From: Knoxdaviesia capensis
Lineage: Eukaryota; Ascomycota; Sordariomycetes; Microascales; Gondwanamycetaceae
DNA: 64,000 bases
Direction of reading: 5' to 3'
Assembly: GCA_001510575.1 (NCBI GenBank)
Contig: LNGK01000005.1
Coordinates: 2,852,574-2,916,573, forward strand
This document shows, one piece after another, positions 54,151 through 64,000 of this stretch (positions within the stretch are counted from its first letter, which is position 1; each line of letters starts with the position of its first letter). A program made the translations under genes and the position numbers. The notes under the pieces are model-generated. The model ran no database searches. It was given only the letters and a program-made list of their open reading frames with translations, and was not told where the DNA came from.

Positions 54151-56374
54151 TCAACGGGATCCCTGGTGTCCATAATCACTGGCATAGCCAATCTCGCCAT
54201 AGTTCTGCTGCAGACCACCTTCGCCATACCCAGTCCCGGGGCCGCTAACATACCCGGTGTCCTCGGCATCTTCGTAGTCGCTAGCATCGAATGACGATCG
54301 CCCACTGAGCTCGTCCTCAACATTGGGCTGCTGCGACCAGTTCATTTGCGCGAGTGCAGGGTACTGAGCCAGCAGAGCAGCGGGAAGCTCGAATGATCCG
54401 GAGGCATTCATCGGGTATCCGGCATTCGGATCCATGATCGAGGGCAAGCCCTGGCTCATGTTCTGCTGCTGCTGCTGCATATGCTGCTCCTGCCACTGGC
54501 GCTGGCGCTCGACCATCTCCTCGTCAAGTAGCGGCTTGATGCAGATGCGGCCGGCTTCAGACCGGAAGTGACGGCCTAGGGCGTCAGCGCGAGCGAATCG
54601 CCGGCCACAGCCCCACTGGCCGCCAGCCTTCAGGTCACCCTTGCACACGAACTTCTTCTCGCCCGAGTGCAGGCTTTCGTGTCGCTTGCGGTCGTGCTGG
54701 CGCGCAAAGGCCTTGCCACACACTGTGCACACGAAGGGACGCTCGTCGGTGTGGGTGCGCAAATGCGAGCGCAGGTTGTACGCACGCGTGAAGCGCTTGG
54801 GGCAGAGCGTGCACTGGAAGGTCGCGGGGTGCTTCTGGACCCGGCGCGAGTTACCAACATCCTGAGGATTTTGGTACTCGGGGTCCGCCAGGCGGAGAGC
54901 AATCACGTTGTTTGGCACCGCCGAAGTGGACTGTCGGCGATTACGAGCAGCAGGGGATGTCGAGCTTTGTCTGTCCAGCGGAGATAACGAGCGCGAGCCA
55001 TCGGTTCGAGACGAAAACCCTGAACCGCTCAGGTGCGGGGTCAGACGATCGCCAGAGGTATTGTAGGGGTCGGTCACGGCGCGGGGTCGCGATTTGGTAC
55101 GGCCTATTGGAAATTCAAGCGAAAGAGTCAGTCAACATGCGCTCACCCGGATATATATTATCACAATCATCCACTTCACAAAAGAAAACCGGAGAAAAAA
55201 AAATAGGGGAAAAAAGGAAAAGAAACACACCTCGCGATTCCGGAGGGGAAAGTGAATCAATATCGACGGAAGCAATCTTAGGGGTCTCGAAGGTGTTCTG
55301 TCGCGAGTTGGGGACAAACTGGATATTGATCGAGGGCGGGGCAGGCATGTCACCCTGGTTGAGAGAAGGGAAGGCCTCAGCGCCCTGGTCGGACATCTGC
55401 TCATAGGCCGACTGGGGATAGGCCATGTTGGGGTTCAATCCAAACTGCATACCGCCCTGGATCTGATCGCCAACCACCGGCATCAGACGTGGAGAGATGG
55501 CGGGACTATGCGACGGGCTCCGGTGCGCATCCGACAGGGTGAAGTTGCCAATGTTGAGAACCTCCTGGTAGAGGCCAGCATCCAAGGGGCGCTGGAGCGG
55601 GGAGTGGCCATTGTCGGCCTGGTCGAAAGAGTCGGCGCTGACAATGTTCGGAGAAGGAGAAACACTAGAAACATCCGAGTACTCCGAGGGAGTGCGACGA
55701 TGGCCCTGGAAGGCGGCGCTGTTCCATTCAGACAGTTGGCCGGGGAGTAGAGCAGCTTCGGGGCCCAGAGAGGTGTGTCGCGAGTGTGAGGCGGGAGGGG
55801 AAGAGAACTGGTTGTGTTGAACAAAGGCGGGGGAGCCATGGGGGGAGGGCTTCAGCATGTGAGGCGGGGTAGGAGAGTGGTTGATCTGTGGTGAGTTCAT
55901 GGCGGCGGCGAGATCAGAATGATTCAAGGAGCCGGACGGCACGTGAGAGGACTCGTCAAACAGGGGCTGGTCGGCGAAGGAGTCGTTATGGGATGAGGTT
56001 GGGAAGAGAGAAAAGTCACTCTCGGGAAAGTCAGCACTGAGGAACGAGGGTTGGCTCTGGGCAGACGATGCGTAGGAGAGGCTGGGATCAACGACAGATA
56101 CCATGGAGGAAGGGTCGGCGTCGAAGGCAGCAGGACTTAGGAAGCCGGCAGGGTCGGCATATGTATAGTCTGGTTGAGGTTGTTGCGCCTGTTGTTGAAG
56201 GTGGAGTTGCGATGGCTGTTGTTGGGAGGGGTCGATGGCTAGACCAAGTCCGATCATGGATGCTCCATTGTTGGGTTGATAGGGAGCAAGCAGCGGCGAC
56301 CCCGATGACTTTATACTCTGGTCAAGATGTCCAGCAGACGGGGACCTGTCCCGTCCAGTATGTTGTTGGTCCAT
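54151..56374 (-). CDS. crzA: Calcineurin-responsive C2H2 zinc-finger transcription factor CrzA (Crz1)
   Basis: Two exons, 56374-55231 and 55103-54151, 698 residues. After calcium activates calcineurin, CrzA is dephosphorylated, enters the nucleus and induces ion-homeostasis and cell-wall genes. Residues 1-380 are Gln-, Ser- and Pro-rich with many SP sites and a poly-Gln-rich start. PSINIQ at 347-352 has the PxIxIT form of a calcineurin docking site. The intron falls just before a basic patch (GRTKSRPRA). Two canonical C2H2 fingers start at C479 and about residue 507, followed by a third, irregular finger in which the two Cys are far apart (CKGDLKAGGQWGC), a known Crz1 feature. The tail has a short poly-Gln and an acidic/Tyr-rich end. 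The leader appears long and pyrimidine-rich. Confidence 0.95.
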
Positions 56375-58385
56375 GACACCAAGAAGGAAGGGAGGGGTGT
56401 GTCTAGAGAAGATGAAGGGGAACGAGAGATGAAAGAGGAGTATGGATAAGAGCTAGAAGAGTAGGCGCGGGAAGTACTTGACGGATATTGACAGGGTAAG
56501 GAGAAGACAGATGAGGCCGAATGGAGATAACACCAGTTGGAACAAAGACAGTCGGGCGAAGTATGAAGATAGGATGTGGGATGGCAGCACGGAGAGTCGG
56601 GCAAGGAAGACTAAAGGAGTATATTGGAAGGCGTGTGCACAGCAAGACGGGTGCGTGAGCACTCGATAAGAGTAGTATGTGATGGTAAGTGTGAGGGTGG
56701 GTATGTAGATATGTTTGTATGTGTGTGCGCGTACGTGTGGAAGGGTGTGTCGTGTGTGTCGCTGCTCGGCAGGAGGGTGTAGGTATCGCGTTTACAGGAT
56801 CGCGAGAGACTACAAAATAGGATAGCACAGGGTCGGTGATCGGTGGACGGTAGTTCCTGGGCGATGAAGGCGAAGTTTGCACGCTAGATAATAAAATAAA
56901 AATATAGAAGAAAATAGACAGTCTGGGCAGACAGACAGAAATGCGCAGCAGCTGTGATGTGGTTTTTGGAAGGATGGATGGAGGAGGATGTCGCAGACTT
57001 TGTGTACCAGTCGAGAATGGAAACGAGCTATTTGCAGGAACGGAGGGGGGGAGGAGGCGCGGTATATGGTTGGTGGTTTTTTTTTTTTTTTTTGGCTTAG
57101 TGTGGCTAGACCAAGGGTCTCTTGGTCAGGAACCAGGCAAATGGACAAGATACCAACAACAGTATCTGACAGGAGGATATAGGAAATATTGCAGATGTCG
57201 GAAAGGCTTGTCGGACTGCCGAGAGAGCGTGTGGGATATGGATACGTAAGGCGCGGAAAGTGGAAGTTCGGTCTTTGGTGGTGGGCAGGGAGAGTCGAAG
57301 GGGCATGAAGCATCGACACAAATAAAAACTGGGGTCGGGGTCGCAACCACACAGATGGTTGCTGTTCTTAGCAGGCAAGGCGGACTCGAGATCTGGTCGT
57401 CTCTGCCTTTTGGGGGAAACGAGAGTCAGTAAACCGAGTAAAAGAGACTGTGGCTATGCCTACGCGGCGGGGCTGTGCAAAGACAAGACCAGTAAAGGTG
57501 GGTTATTTCGCTATAATATGTTTCTGGCATGGGATTTATTGGGCTCTGGGTGGGTTTAGTGGGCCGACAAGGGAAGCAGGACAGGGTGAGGGATGGAGAC
57601 TCAAGCGCGGGGCCGGGCCAGGACCCAAAGACGCACAAGAGGGGAAAAGAGAGAGGAAATCTGATAGGTAGGGAAGCGAAAAGTGTGCAGCGAGAGGACG
57701 GGAGGAGGCGGAAGTTAGGAGGAGTATTGAGAGCGGAGATTGATCATCACCTTTATTAGTACGCAAGGCTCGTTGTTTACTTGCTATTTCGTGTTTCAGT
57801 GTGACCTGACAAAATGAGGATAGGATGACTTCGTCGTAGTAGTAATCTGCGGTACCTAATGAGAGTATACCCTGGATGAAGCTGAAAAAAAAGAGAGTGG
57901 TGATGCACAAGTACGAATATATGTCGACGGCCAGACTATATGAGGACTCGCGACTTCGATAATATCTTTGTCTGTGCCAAAGAGGGAAAAAGGCTTTTTG
58001 CCAGAAAAAAATAAAATATGAATACTCGCAGTGGCGGAGAGAAGTCGATGAGAGGAAGATGGCAGAGATAGAGAGACGATGTGGCGAGTGACGAGAACTT
58101 GGTGGGGGAAAAGAAATGAGGCCACACCGCACAGAGCAAGATGGGTGAAGCACGACAGCCAAGAGGGACAACACTGCACGTGCATTTCACACCGCAGGCG
58201 CGCTTTACTGGTACCATTGATTTTGAGTGCAACTAGACTGGGCGGATTGTGACTGACTAGTGCAAGTTAGGGTTTAAGCCCTCAGGAAACGATGAAGAGT
58301 GGGAGGCAGAGGTCGGCACCGGCTTTGAGCATTATATACATCCCTGTACTGAAAACCTCTACTCTCTGCTCACTACCTGCACATC
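56375..58385. other. crzA leader/promoter and upstream of the phosphoesterase fragment
   Basis: From 56375 to about 56900, and again around 57540-58170, the minus strand is pyrimidine-rich, as in long fungal mRNA leaders. Open frames there (up to 212 codons) reflect the scarcity of stop codons in such sequence. A 19-base T run begins at about 57078. A telomere-like TTAGGGTTTA lies at 58267-58276 and TATATA at 58333-58338, close to the next gene. Confidence 0.5.
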
Positions 58386-58865
58386 ATGGCTTCTGGTCTG
58401 GATGCGATTCTCAACCGGGAGGCCGACGACGGCTCAGTACTAGACTGGGGCGGCATTATACATCCGGAAAACGAAGAGCGCACGGTAACCTGCCCGAACG
58501 GAAGACGGCTCCGAGTCTACGGCCGCCCGCTGTCGCCCCGCCCCGGCAACTGGGCCTTCCAGTACCCGCGCTCGGAGGATGCGTGGTCCGGCGCAAACAC
58601 TCCCGGCCTCGGAATCCTGATCACCCACGGGCCCGCACACGGCCACTTAGACCTGCAGCTGGGCTGGGTGCACCTGCTACGTGAGCTACGGCGAGTGCGG
58701 CCGCGTCTGCACATATCTGGACACGTCCATGAGGGCGCGGGCACGAAGTGGGATAGGCTTCAGGCCGCGTATGAAAAGACGGTTGTTGAGAACGGCGGGT
58801 TCGGTTTGTACAGGGATACTTCTGGCCGCTGGGTAGTGCTCGCACGCCCAAGTATTTGCTGGTGA
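58386..58865 (+). CDS. C-terminal half of a calcineurin-like metallophosphoesterase (probable remnant)
   Basis: Intact 159-codon frame, ATG 58386 to stop 58865, no intron. ITHGPAHGHLD (79-89), the LLRELRRVRPRLHISGHVHEG block (98-117) and the trailing N-x-G-x-G-like end match the second half of fungal calcineurin-like phosphoesterases. The two C-terminal metal-binding motifs (THGP and GHVH) are there. The N-terminal motifs that supply the other metal ligands (DxH, GD, GNH) are absent, and nothing like them is readable upstream on either strand. Family members are normally about twice as long. TATATA 48 bp upstream is unusually close. It may be a truncated pseudogene still open by chance, a young truncated gene, or an assembly or rearrangement effect. 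Hydrolase activity is unlikely. Confidence 0.6.
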   Translation: MASGLDAILNREADDGSVLDWGGIIHPENEERTVTCPNGRRLRVYGRPLSPRPGNWAFQYPRSEDAWSGANTPGLGILITHGPAHGHLDLQLGWVHLLRELRRVRPRLHISGHVHEGAGTKWDRLQAAYEKTVVENGGFGLYRDTSGRWVVLARPSICW

Positions 58866-61800
58866 ACCCCGCTATTGTTGGCAGTCTGCGAGACCACGAG
58901 CGCCGAGCTCCTGTCAGAGTTGTGTTGTCGTTCATTCACCCACCCCACTATTTATAAAATAGCAAATATTATTTGACTTCAGTACAACACTACCTATGGA
59001 GACTATCTGCTCTGTATCCATAAGTACTGTACGTGAGACATGGGCTGTCACTGTGTCAAACGGGTAAGCTGACATTGACTTCAGCATCGTCCACACTGTA
59101 TCGAAGACTCTTGCGAGGACAGGCTGAAAGATGGTTGGCGGATCTTTTGCAACAGCCAAAGTCTGGAGGTGCACTGTCATGATGCGGTAATAGTCACGGA
59201 TGTTCATTTCCGTGTGTGAGTTGTACTGTGCGTATCGTGCATGGGTCCGGCCAGTCCTAGACCCTATCTCCTCAAAGTCCTACAGCCTGCCGGGAACCAC
59301 CGGAGAAGTCAATGGCCTTGTTGATGGATGAACACTCCTTTTGTGACACAATGTTTGACCCAGCTGAGCGGCAGACACCACAAAGGGTCAGCTCGGGCAA
59401 AAGAACGAGTCAAGCACTCATCTCTAAGGAAGACGAGCAACAACTGCCATCCCCTACCGACCTTTCCTATCCATCGTACTCCCATATCAAAAGATGTGCA
59501 ACGAGTCACAACACTTGCAAAGTCCTCGACGTTACGCTTTTGCTGGCCCACCAACCCTGATCCTGGGACAGACTTTTGCTTGTGTTCTCCGGGGTTTCTT
59601 GTCAAAAACCAAACCCCCCCCCCCACCTTGTGCGGCTGTGCATGAGACCTTGTTTCAAAAATATCAATGGCATCCGAACGGACCACCAACGGCCAGCCCT
59701 ATGACGGATATACCCACTTCTGTTTAGATGTTTTCCCTGTTCTTTCGTTAGGGGTCTTGTCGGTGCCTCGGTGGTGGTCTCTCACTGTGGCCGGCCCCTG
59801 TATTTCGCATCTCGCTTGGGTCTTTACGGCACTACGGCCTGAAGAACTGTGTCCCATTTCAAGTCCGACAAATGCGAAGACTGGGCGGTCACATTGGAGG
59901 ACTCGTGAAATGACTGCCAGGAAGAGTCGTCTACAAATCTCGTCTCCTACCGAAAATCGACTTTAGGCCGTTTGGTTGTCCACTCAGGTCTAATTCAGGT
60001 CAGTGTCTATTTATGGACTACCCACCTTCCTTCTCATCCACAGCTCACCGGAATCATTACCTCTTCCGTCAACGGGGCCGATGATCGTCGTGCATTCCAA
60101 CAATCTTCCGTCCGATCCAGAGATGTGTGGCGTTCGACCAAGAGTGAATATAGCAGCAGCAGCAGCAGCATCGACATGTCTCAACTCCATTTTATCTCCG
60201 GACTCCATAGCCATCTATTCTTCCTTCTTGCCATGATCCCCCAGAATCAAGTTCGAGCCAACGGCAGTATCATCAGCCTCCCTCGGGGCCAGACCGCGCT
60301 GGCTTTCTCCAGTGGCGCGGCTAATTCCAGCTGTGCTTCACAAGCATCTAGGATTGTGTGAGAGGATCAGGATTTGCCAACTGCCTAACCTTGGGATAAT
60401 TGGGAATCGGGCCCAATGTCCTCCGAGGGGAATCCTTCATCGGCTCTCTTGAAAAGCCTGTGTTGTCGCCAACACGTCACTGCCGGTCGTTTATTAGGTG
60501 GAGCACATCTGGTGCAAGGCAAATTTGTCCATCTTTCACCACGTTACTTGGAAAGATCCGAATATAGAACGATGGCATCGGGGATTTCAATTTGCCTTTT
60601 CCTTTCTCTTCGCCCCATCAGATTATCTTGTACGCCATAAGCGCCGGAGTACCACCCGAAAGGTTGAACGATCATTCCATCCCGATATAGAAACATTCTA
60701 AAATGCTCTGCTGTGCTTTCCAGCCCAGGCAGACTTGGAGAAGATTCTCGCGTGAAGATAAAATAACTTCCGAGCCGGTAGGGGTGTGTGGAGGGCGTGT
60801 GGCCCGGAACCCCGAAGATGCTGTTCAAGAGGTTCATGATATGTTGGTCTTTGGCGTGTGCTTACTTGTTACTTACTCTATCTTTTTTCTTGTGCCTCCT
60901 CGTTCTAAATCTAGGCTATCTGTGTACCACCAGCCTTCCCATGATTTTAGAGTCCGGAACAAGACACCTTGTGTGATGTGCCACCTTGTTGAAAATCCAG
61001 CACGAGTCCATATTTGGGGGTTAGGCAAGGCATGCACCGGTCCAAGCCTCCCTCTCTCCTATGCCAAAGGGTGGTGTTTGATGGTGTAGCACCAAACAAA
61101 CTCCAGATGATAAAAAAAAAATTCTTGGTCTGTTCTAAGTGTACCCAAGAGCTGATGCGCGGTTGTTTGTTCCCTCGGAATATTCGATCACCGCTAGATG
61201 AGCAGGCCAGGGCTTCGTGAGGGCCGTCAGCAGCCATGCAGGTACAACTGTGTCCGTCCATCGAGTTAGCATGTGATGGATGGTGATTTTCCATGCTTTT
61301 TTTGACAATAGCATCTCATCAATGGCAGACAACGCTTTTCTTTTCGCTGATGCGACTCTCCATCTGGGAGATCCAAGGCAGCTAGCTTCCAGAAAAAGAG
61401 TGGACTCAAAATGATTTCCCAGATGGTTCGTGTATCCACACCAGGCCGGGCAGAAGACCCCAGATTGGCCTAGCGGGGCGGTCAAGCCAAAAATAGAACA
61501 CGGCAGCGCGCCAATGTTTATTGCTTTGTCGATGAAGGATTTCTAGGCTGTCTGACCACTGTTAGTCCGCCTTGCGGCCGGGGCGGGCACCCCTCCCCAT
61601 CTTTCAACGGACCCCGTTTGGAAACTTGTGTGTGGCCCATCATGCAATGTATCTGGTACAGGCACAAGTTGGGAAGATCATTTTTGAGTGTGTGTGAACA
61701 CCAATTGCAGAAACACAGCAATGGTCATTGCCACCCCCCAAGCCCAAGCCCTACGGAATTGCTTCCAGCCGTCCCACCGACACCCTCGGGAGGAACGGAG

Positions 61801-62423
61801 AGAGAGATCTCGTCCCAACGCACCTATCAACGTTGCAATCCTTCACCCATTTTTGTTGCCCCGTCCGGTCGGGAGTTCGGAGGAGGAATTTGAGGGGGAA
61901 CTGAAGAAATCCATCTTACATCGCCTGTCTCTCCGGCAGTCTGCCTATATATGTAGTAATGGGTAACAACCAGATAGATATAGGAGAGACAGTTATATAC
62001 GCCGAAACCACATGCAATCCCGCGATCCTTTCTCCAGTCTCGTTCTTTTTTAACCTTGGAGGGCACGACGCGCGTGGACCCTAGCTCCTCCGGCTCGCCG
62101 CCGCACTTCGTTGATTGGGTGTATGTACTTGACGGCTTTGCTGCTCTCTTTTACACCCCCCTCCATATCTTGTCTAGGTGGCATGCACCTCACACGTTAA
62201 GGTATAGGAAAGGGGAAAGATAGACCAGACTTCGCCACTGTTGTTTCATGTTCTAGGGTTTACGTATCGATAATGGATCATCCGCACATACTTATGCCAA
62301 CCCTCGAGGCTGAGTGGCACACACGTACCTGTCCTGGGTCCCAACAGTGCGTGTGTGCTGTATGTGGGTGGGGTGGTTGGTGGTGGCCCGGTTGAAGAAT
62401 CCTCCGTGTGCTACGTATACAGT

Positions 62424-62424
<1 letters not shown>

Positions 62425-62462
<38 letters not shown>
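62425..62462. repeat. CA dinucleotide microsatellite, 19 units
   Basis: Perfect CA repeat, the longest dinucleotide run in the window. Confidence 0.95.
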
Positions 62463-62466
<4 letters not shown>

Positions 62467-63960
62467 AAGGTCCGATCGAATGCCGCTTGCGGACCGGTCT
62501 TGACCTGGCTCGTGCCGTCTGTTCCCTTTTCTCTCGTGTGTATGTCTGGTACTCTAGAGTCGATTTCCACCCATTACGAGTCCCTCTCCGTCGGCCCTGA
62601 TGGATTTCCTAGGGCCACTGGGTCACTGGCACTACGTGGACACGACGACACCCACTGGAATCACGTTAGGGAGAATTCAATTGTTTATTCAAAGATGAAA
62701 TGTTTGTCTATTGAAAGAGGACAATCGCTAGGTTCCAGAACACGGCAGTGGACTATCGTGGGAGTATACCGCCGGCCACGATTCTTCAACTCTGGAGTGG
62801 TCCCGAAGTCAAACGGAAAGCCCGGACTGACGAGCTCTTCCTGTGTCTAGGGTCTCGGGCAATATAGCCCCAAACACATACAGTTACTGTTCTTCGGCCA
62901 GTGCATGCATATGGCCATTGTCTGCAGTGGTCTATATTCCTCCGCCGCACAACCATGTTCCAGCTTCATTTCCAGGACACACCCCGCGGGAGACCGTGTT
63001 TGTGATTCGAACTCCAGTCGGCAGTCAGGCGTAAAACACGTCGGACCGCTCTCTTGGCTGTGCTGTTCCCGCGGACTCCCAACTCTCTATGCGGCGCTGA
63101 TGGACAGTGTTATCCGTTGTTGCTTGTGTGTGCGAAGTGCGGTCTCCCAAGTTCAGTTCTAAGGAGGCCGAGTATCGGGAACCGTGGCACCGATCCCGTT
63201 GCTGCTTGACAGTGTTAGTGAAGGATGGGATGTCCGAGTAGGTAGCATCTATAAGCATCCCAGACTTTCAGAAAAGTGAGAAGAGAAAGGCTTGGTCAAG
63301 GAGAGAAGCCCATCAGTTCCGTCGAAAGCCAGGGAAGGGAGCTGGAAAGATAGGGTGAGGAAGATGGAAGAGGAGAAAATGAAAGAGTAAAGTGTAACAG
63401 CAGGTTGACAGCGCAGTATATACCTGTAGCGGAGGTGGTGGAGGGAAAAGTCCATGAATCACGAATAAGATATGCAAGGGGTAGAACGAATCACCGGCAA
63501 AGCATAGATTAGTACATATCCAAGTTCGCTAGTTGGCATCTACTTCAAAGCAAAGGTTCTGTTAAGCTACAGGAGTTAACTCAATTCAAGCTTTTCATGA
63601 TATTCTCCCTTTTCTCTCTGATATCCACCCTGCTAGGAAATCCTAAGTATGCCAGGAGAGCAAGGAGGAAGTGAACGAGGAAACTCGGTATCATCATTCG
63701 GGTTTTTACCAGAGCATCAACAGAGTTCTAAAAGAGCAAGAGGAAAAATGTTACACGTGGGTGTGAAAGGAAAGATATGGCAGTGTGGGAGATTAGTTGA
63801 GAGACATCCATCCGGGAGGGAATCGCCCGATTGGAAAGTCAGAATGAGTGACAGCAAGCATCAGCTTCGACAGCTGGATAGTGCTTGGAAACCAGACGTG
63901 AGATGTGTATCGCTTCGAAAAGTGTGATGATGATATATCACGCACAAGTTCTCGGGTGTG

Positions 63961-63980
63961 GGCAGGCAGGCAGGCAGGCA
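63961..63980. repeat. GGCA tetranucleotide repeat, five units
   Basis: Five perfect GGCA units close to the end of the window. Confidence 0.9.
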
Positions 63981-64000
63981 GCAAAAGGCTTAGATGACCT

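Larger units (their letters stand above)
58866..64000. other. Gene-free interval at the right end
   Basis: No recognisable gene. It contains an AGC trinucleotide repeat near 60155-60170, a CA microsatellite at 62425-62462, a GGCA tetranucleotide repeat at 63961-63980 and a purine-rich + strand stretch near 63270-63390 that resembles a minus-strand leader. Any gene beyond 64000 is cut off. Confidence 0.5.

Noticed and set aside
57536..58174. 212-codon minus-strand open frame upstream of crzA
   Set aside because: The region is pyrimidine-rich on that strand, so stops are rare; the product is low-complexity Ser/Leu/Phe/Pro.
62314..62850. 178-codon + strand open frame containing a Thr-His repeat
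   Set aside because: The repeat is just the CA microsatellite; flanking codons show no bias and no homology.
62995..63030. Sequence resembling a tRNA T-loop on the minus strand (GTTCGAATC)
   Set aside because: The flanking bases do not pair as a T stem, and no acceptor, D or anticodon arm fits.
63649..63927. 92-codon + strand frame near the right end
   Set aside because: No ATG context, codon bias or homology to support it.

Overview
The window is nuclear DNA of a filamentous ascomycete (Pezizomycotina, most likely Eurotiomycetes; the rank is my inference). The evidence is short GT-AG introns in most genes, a BiP ending in HDEL, a conidiation-specific CON-13-type secreted protein, a Crz1/CrzA calcium-response factor, an AA9 polysaccharide monooxygenase relic, and pyrimidine-rich mRNA leaders. 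There is no operon structure, no plasmid or phage gene, no CRISPR array, and no tRNA or rRNA gene that I could support. Intron positions were set by hand from splice motifs and reading-frame continuity.

Layout. 1-7.8 kb: no recognisable gene. 7.8-11.1 kb (-): RSC9-type chromatin-remodelling subunit (ARID, RFX-like and zinc-finger parts), divergent from a Rec114-like gene at 11.9-14.2 kb (+). 14.5-15.2 kb (-): methionine-R-sulfoxide reductase. 16.7-19.0 kb (-): ER Hsp70 BiP, with two perfect heat-shock elements 1.26-1.37 kb upstream. 21.0-23.8 kb (-): ribosome-rescue GTPase HBS1, divergent from CCT5 (24.4-26.4 kb, +). 27.6-28.4 kb (+): a broken AA9 lytic polysaccharide monooxygenase. 28.4-34.3 kb: empty. 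34.3-36.4 kb (+): MFS transporter of the phosphate/glycerophosphodiester type. 37.8-39.8 kb (+): type I protein arginine methyltransferase, convergent with phosphoacetylglucosamine mutase (40.6-42.4 kb, -). 44.1-45.5 kb (-): CON-13-like secreted protein with an HEIGH motif. 49.7-50.9 kb (-): ToxD-like medium-chain reductase. 54.2-56.4 kb (-): CrzA. 58.4-58.9 kb (+): C-terminal half of a calcineurin-like metallophosphoesterase. 59-64 kb: no recognisable gene.

The genes are mostly housekeeping or stress functions: folding (BiP, CCT5), oxidative repair (MsrB), ribosome rescue (HBS1), chromatin and arginine methylation, UDP-GlcNAc synthesis, and calcium signalling. They do not form one pathway. 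I found no convincing previously undescribed multi-gene system. The features most worth a second look are the decayed LPMO with an intact promoter, the heat-shock elements near BiP, the open in-frame leader of the arginine methyltransferase, interstitial telomere-like repeats beside genes, the half-length phosphoesterase, and the unusually large gene-free intervals (about 40% of the window).
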